This document shows, piece by piece, positions 63,934 to 64,000 of a stretch of 64,000 bases of DNA. A program made the translations under genes and the position numbers. Position 1 is the stretch's first letter, and each line of letters opens with the position of its first letter. The notes beneath the pieces were generated by a model. The model ran no database searches. It worked only from the letters and a program-made list of their open reading frames with translations, and was not told the origin of the DNA. Source of the stretch: Notamacropus eugenii (Eukaryota > Chordata > Mammalia > Diprotodontia > Macropodidae); the NCBI RefSeq assembly GCF_028372415.1, contig NC_092874.1, positions 334,012,651-334,076,650 of the forward strand, in the 5' to 3' direction.

Positions 63934-63947
63934 GTTGCCATGGAAAC
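63934..63947. promoter_or_regulatory. RFX X-box in COPS3 upstream promoter
   Basis: GTTGCCATGGAAAC is a near-perfect inverted repeat matching the RFX X-box (GTTGCC, 2-bp spacer, GGAAAC). It lies about 215 bp upstream of the COPS3 ATG and 53 bp from the window edge. Confidence 0.65.
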
Positions 63948-64000
63948 AGTTGTCCGCCTCCTCGGGAAGCGGGTGGTGGGAGGGAGAGGAGTGTGGAGAA

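Overview
The window is mammalian nuclear DNA, almost certainly from a marsupial. The repeats point there: many MIR/MAR1-type CORE-SINEs, some with the marsupial tail that ends in wording like 'caaagagtcagacacgactgaa'; many 3' ends of the marsupial L1 type; a full-length ORF1-only half-L1 (HAL1); L2 and CR1/L3 LINEs; and hAT miniature elements. I cannot name the species from sequence alone.

The one gene read end to end is COPS3 (COP9 signalosome subunit 3) on the minus strand. Its start codon is at 63721 and its stop at 23265. All 12 coding exons were found by eye; every join is in frame at a GT donor and AG acceptor, and the coding length is 1,272 nt (423 residues plus stop), the length known for the mammalian protein. 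Exon 1 lies in a CpG island at the right edge (about 62.9-64.0 kb). That promoter carries an ETS-type site, a TATCGCGAGA element and a near-palindromic RFX X-box. A second promoter-like cluster (two CCAAT boxes 33 bp apart, then ATGGCGGAAG) lies inside intron 1 and faces right.

Left of COPS3 comes about 9 kb of mostly non-coding DNA, then a second CpG island (12.6-14.1 kb) with no readable coding exon. In mammals FLCN lies just 3' of COPS3 on the same strand, starting roughly 9-10 kb beyond the COPS3 3' end. I therefore infer that this island is the FLCN promoter and non-coding first exon, and that 1-12.6 kb is FLCN first-intron sequence. A GAG|GTGAGC donor on the minus strand and an M-box/CLEAR-type GTCATGTGAT site fit this, but no FLCN codon is present to prove it.

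The rest is layered transposable elements. Region by region: 0-4.8 kb hAT hairpin elements, MIR and an L1 3' end with a SINE inside; 5-6.3 kb CR1/L3 and L2; 7.1-8.5 kb L1 reverse-transcriptase region; 8.55-10.4 kb marsupial SINE/RTE-type repeat, then an old endogenous retrovirus piece (LTR, leucine-type primer site, broken internal part); 10.5-12.3 kb L1 3' end; 14.6-23.2 kb sparse old repeats and one hAT element; 23.2-63.7 kb COPS3 with intron-filling L1, HAL1, MIR, L2, CR1 and one solo LTR. Nearly all young-looking L1 copies lie antisense to COPS3, while the one long sense-strand L1 (46.7-55.5 kb) is old and shattered. No CRISPR array, rRNA, tRNA gene or bacterial-type system is present, and I found no clearly new protein system. 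The best leads are regulatory sites and the intact-ended HAL1 insertion.
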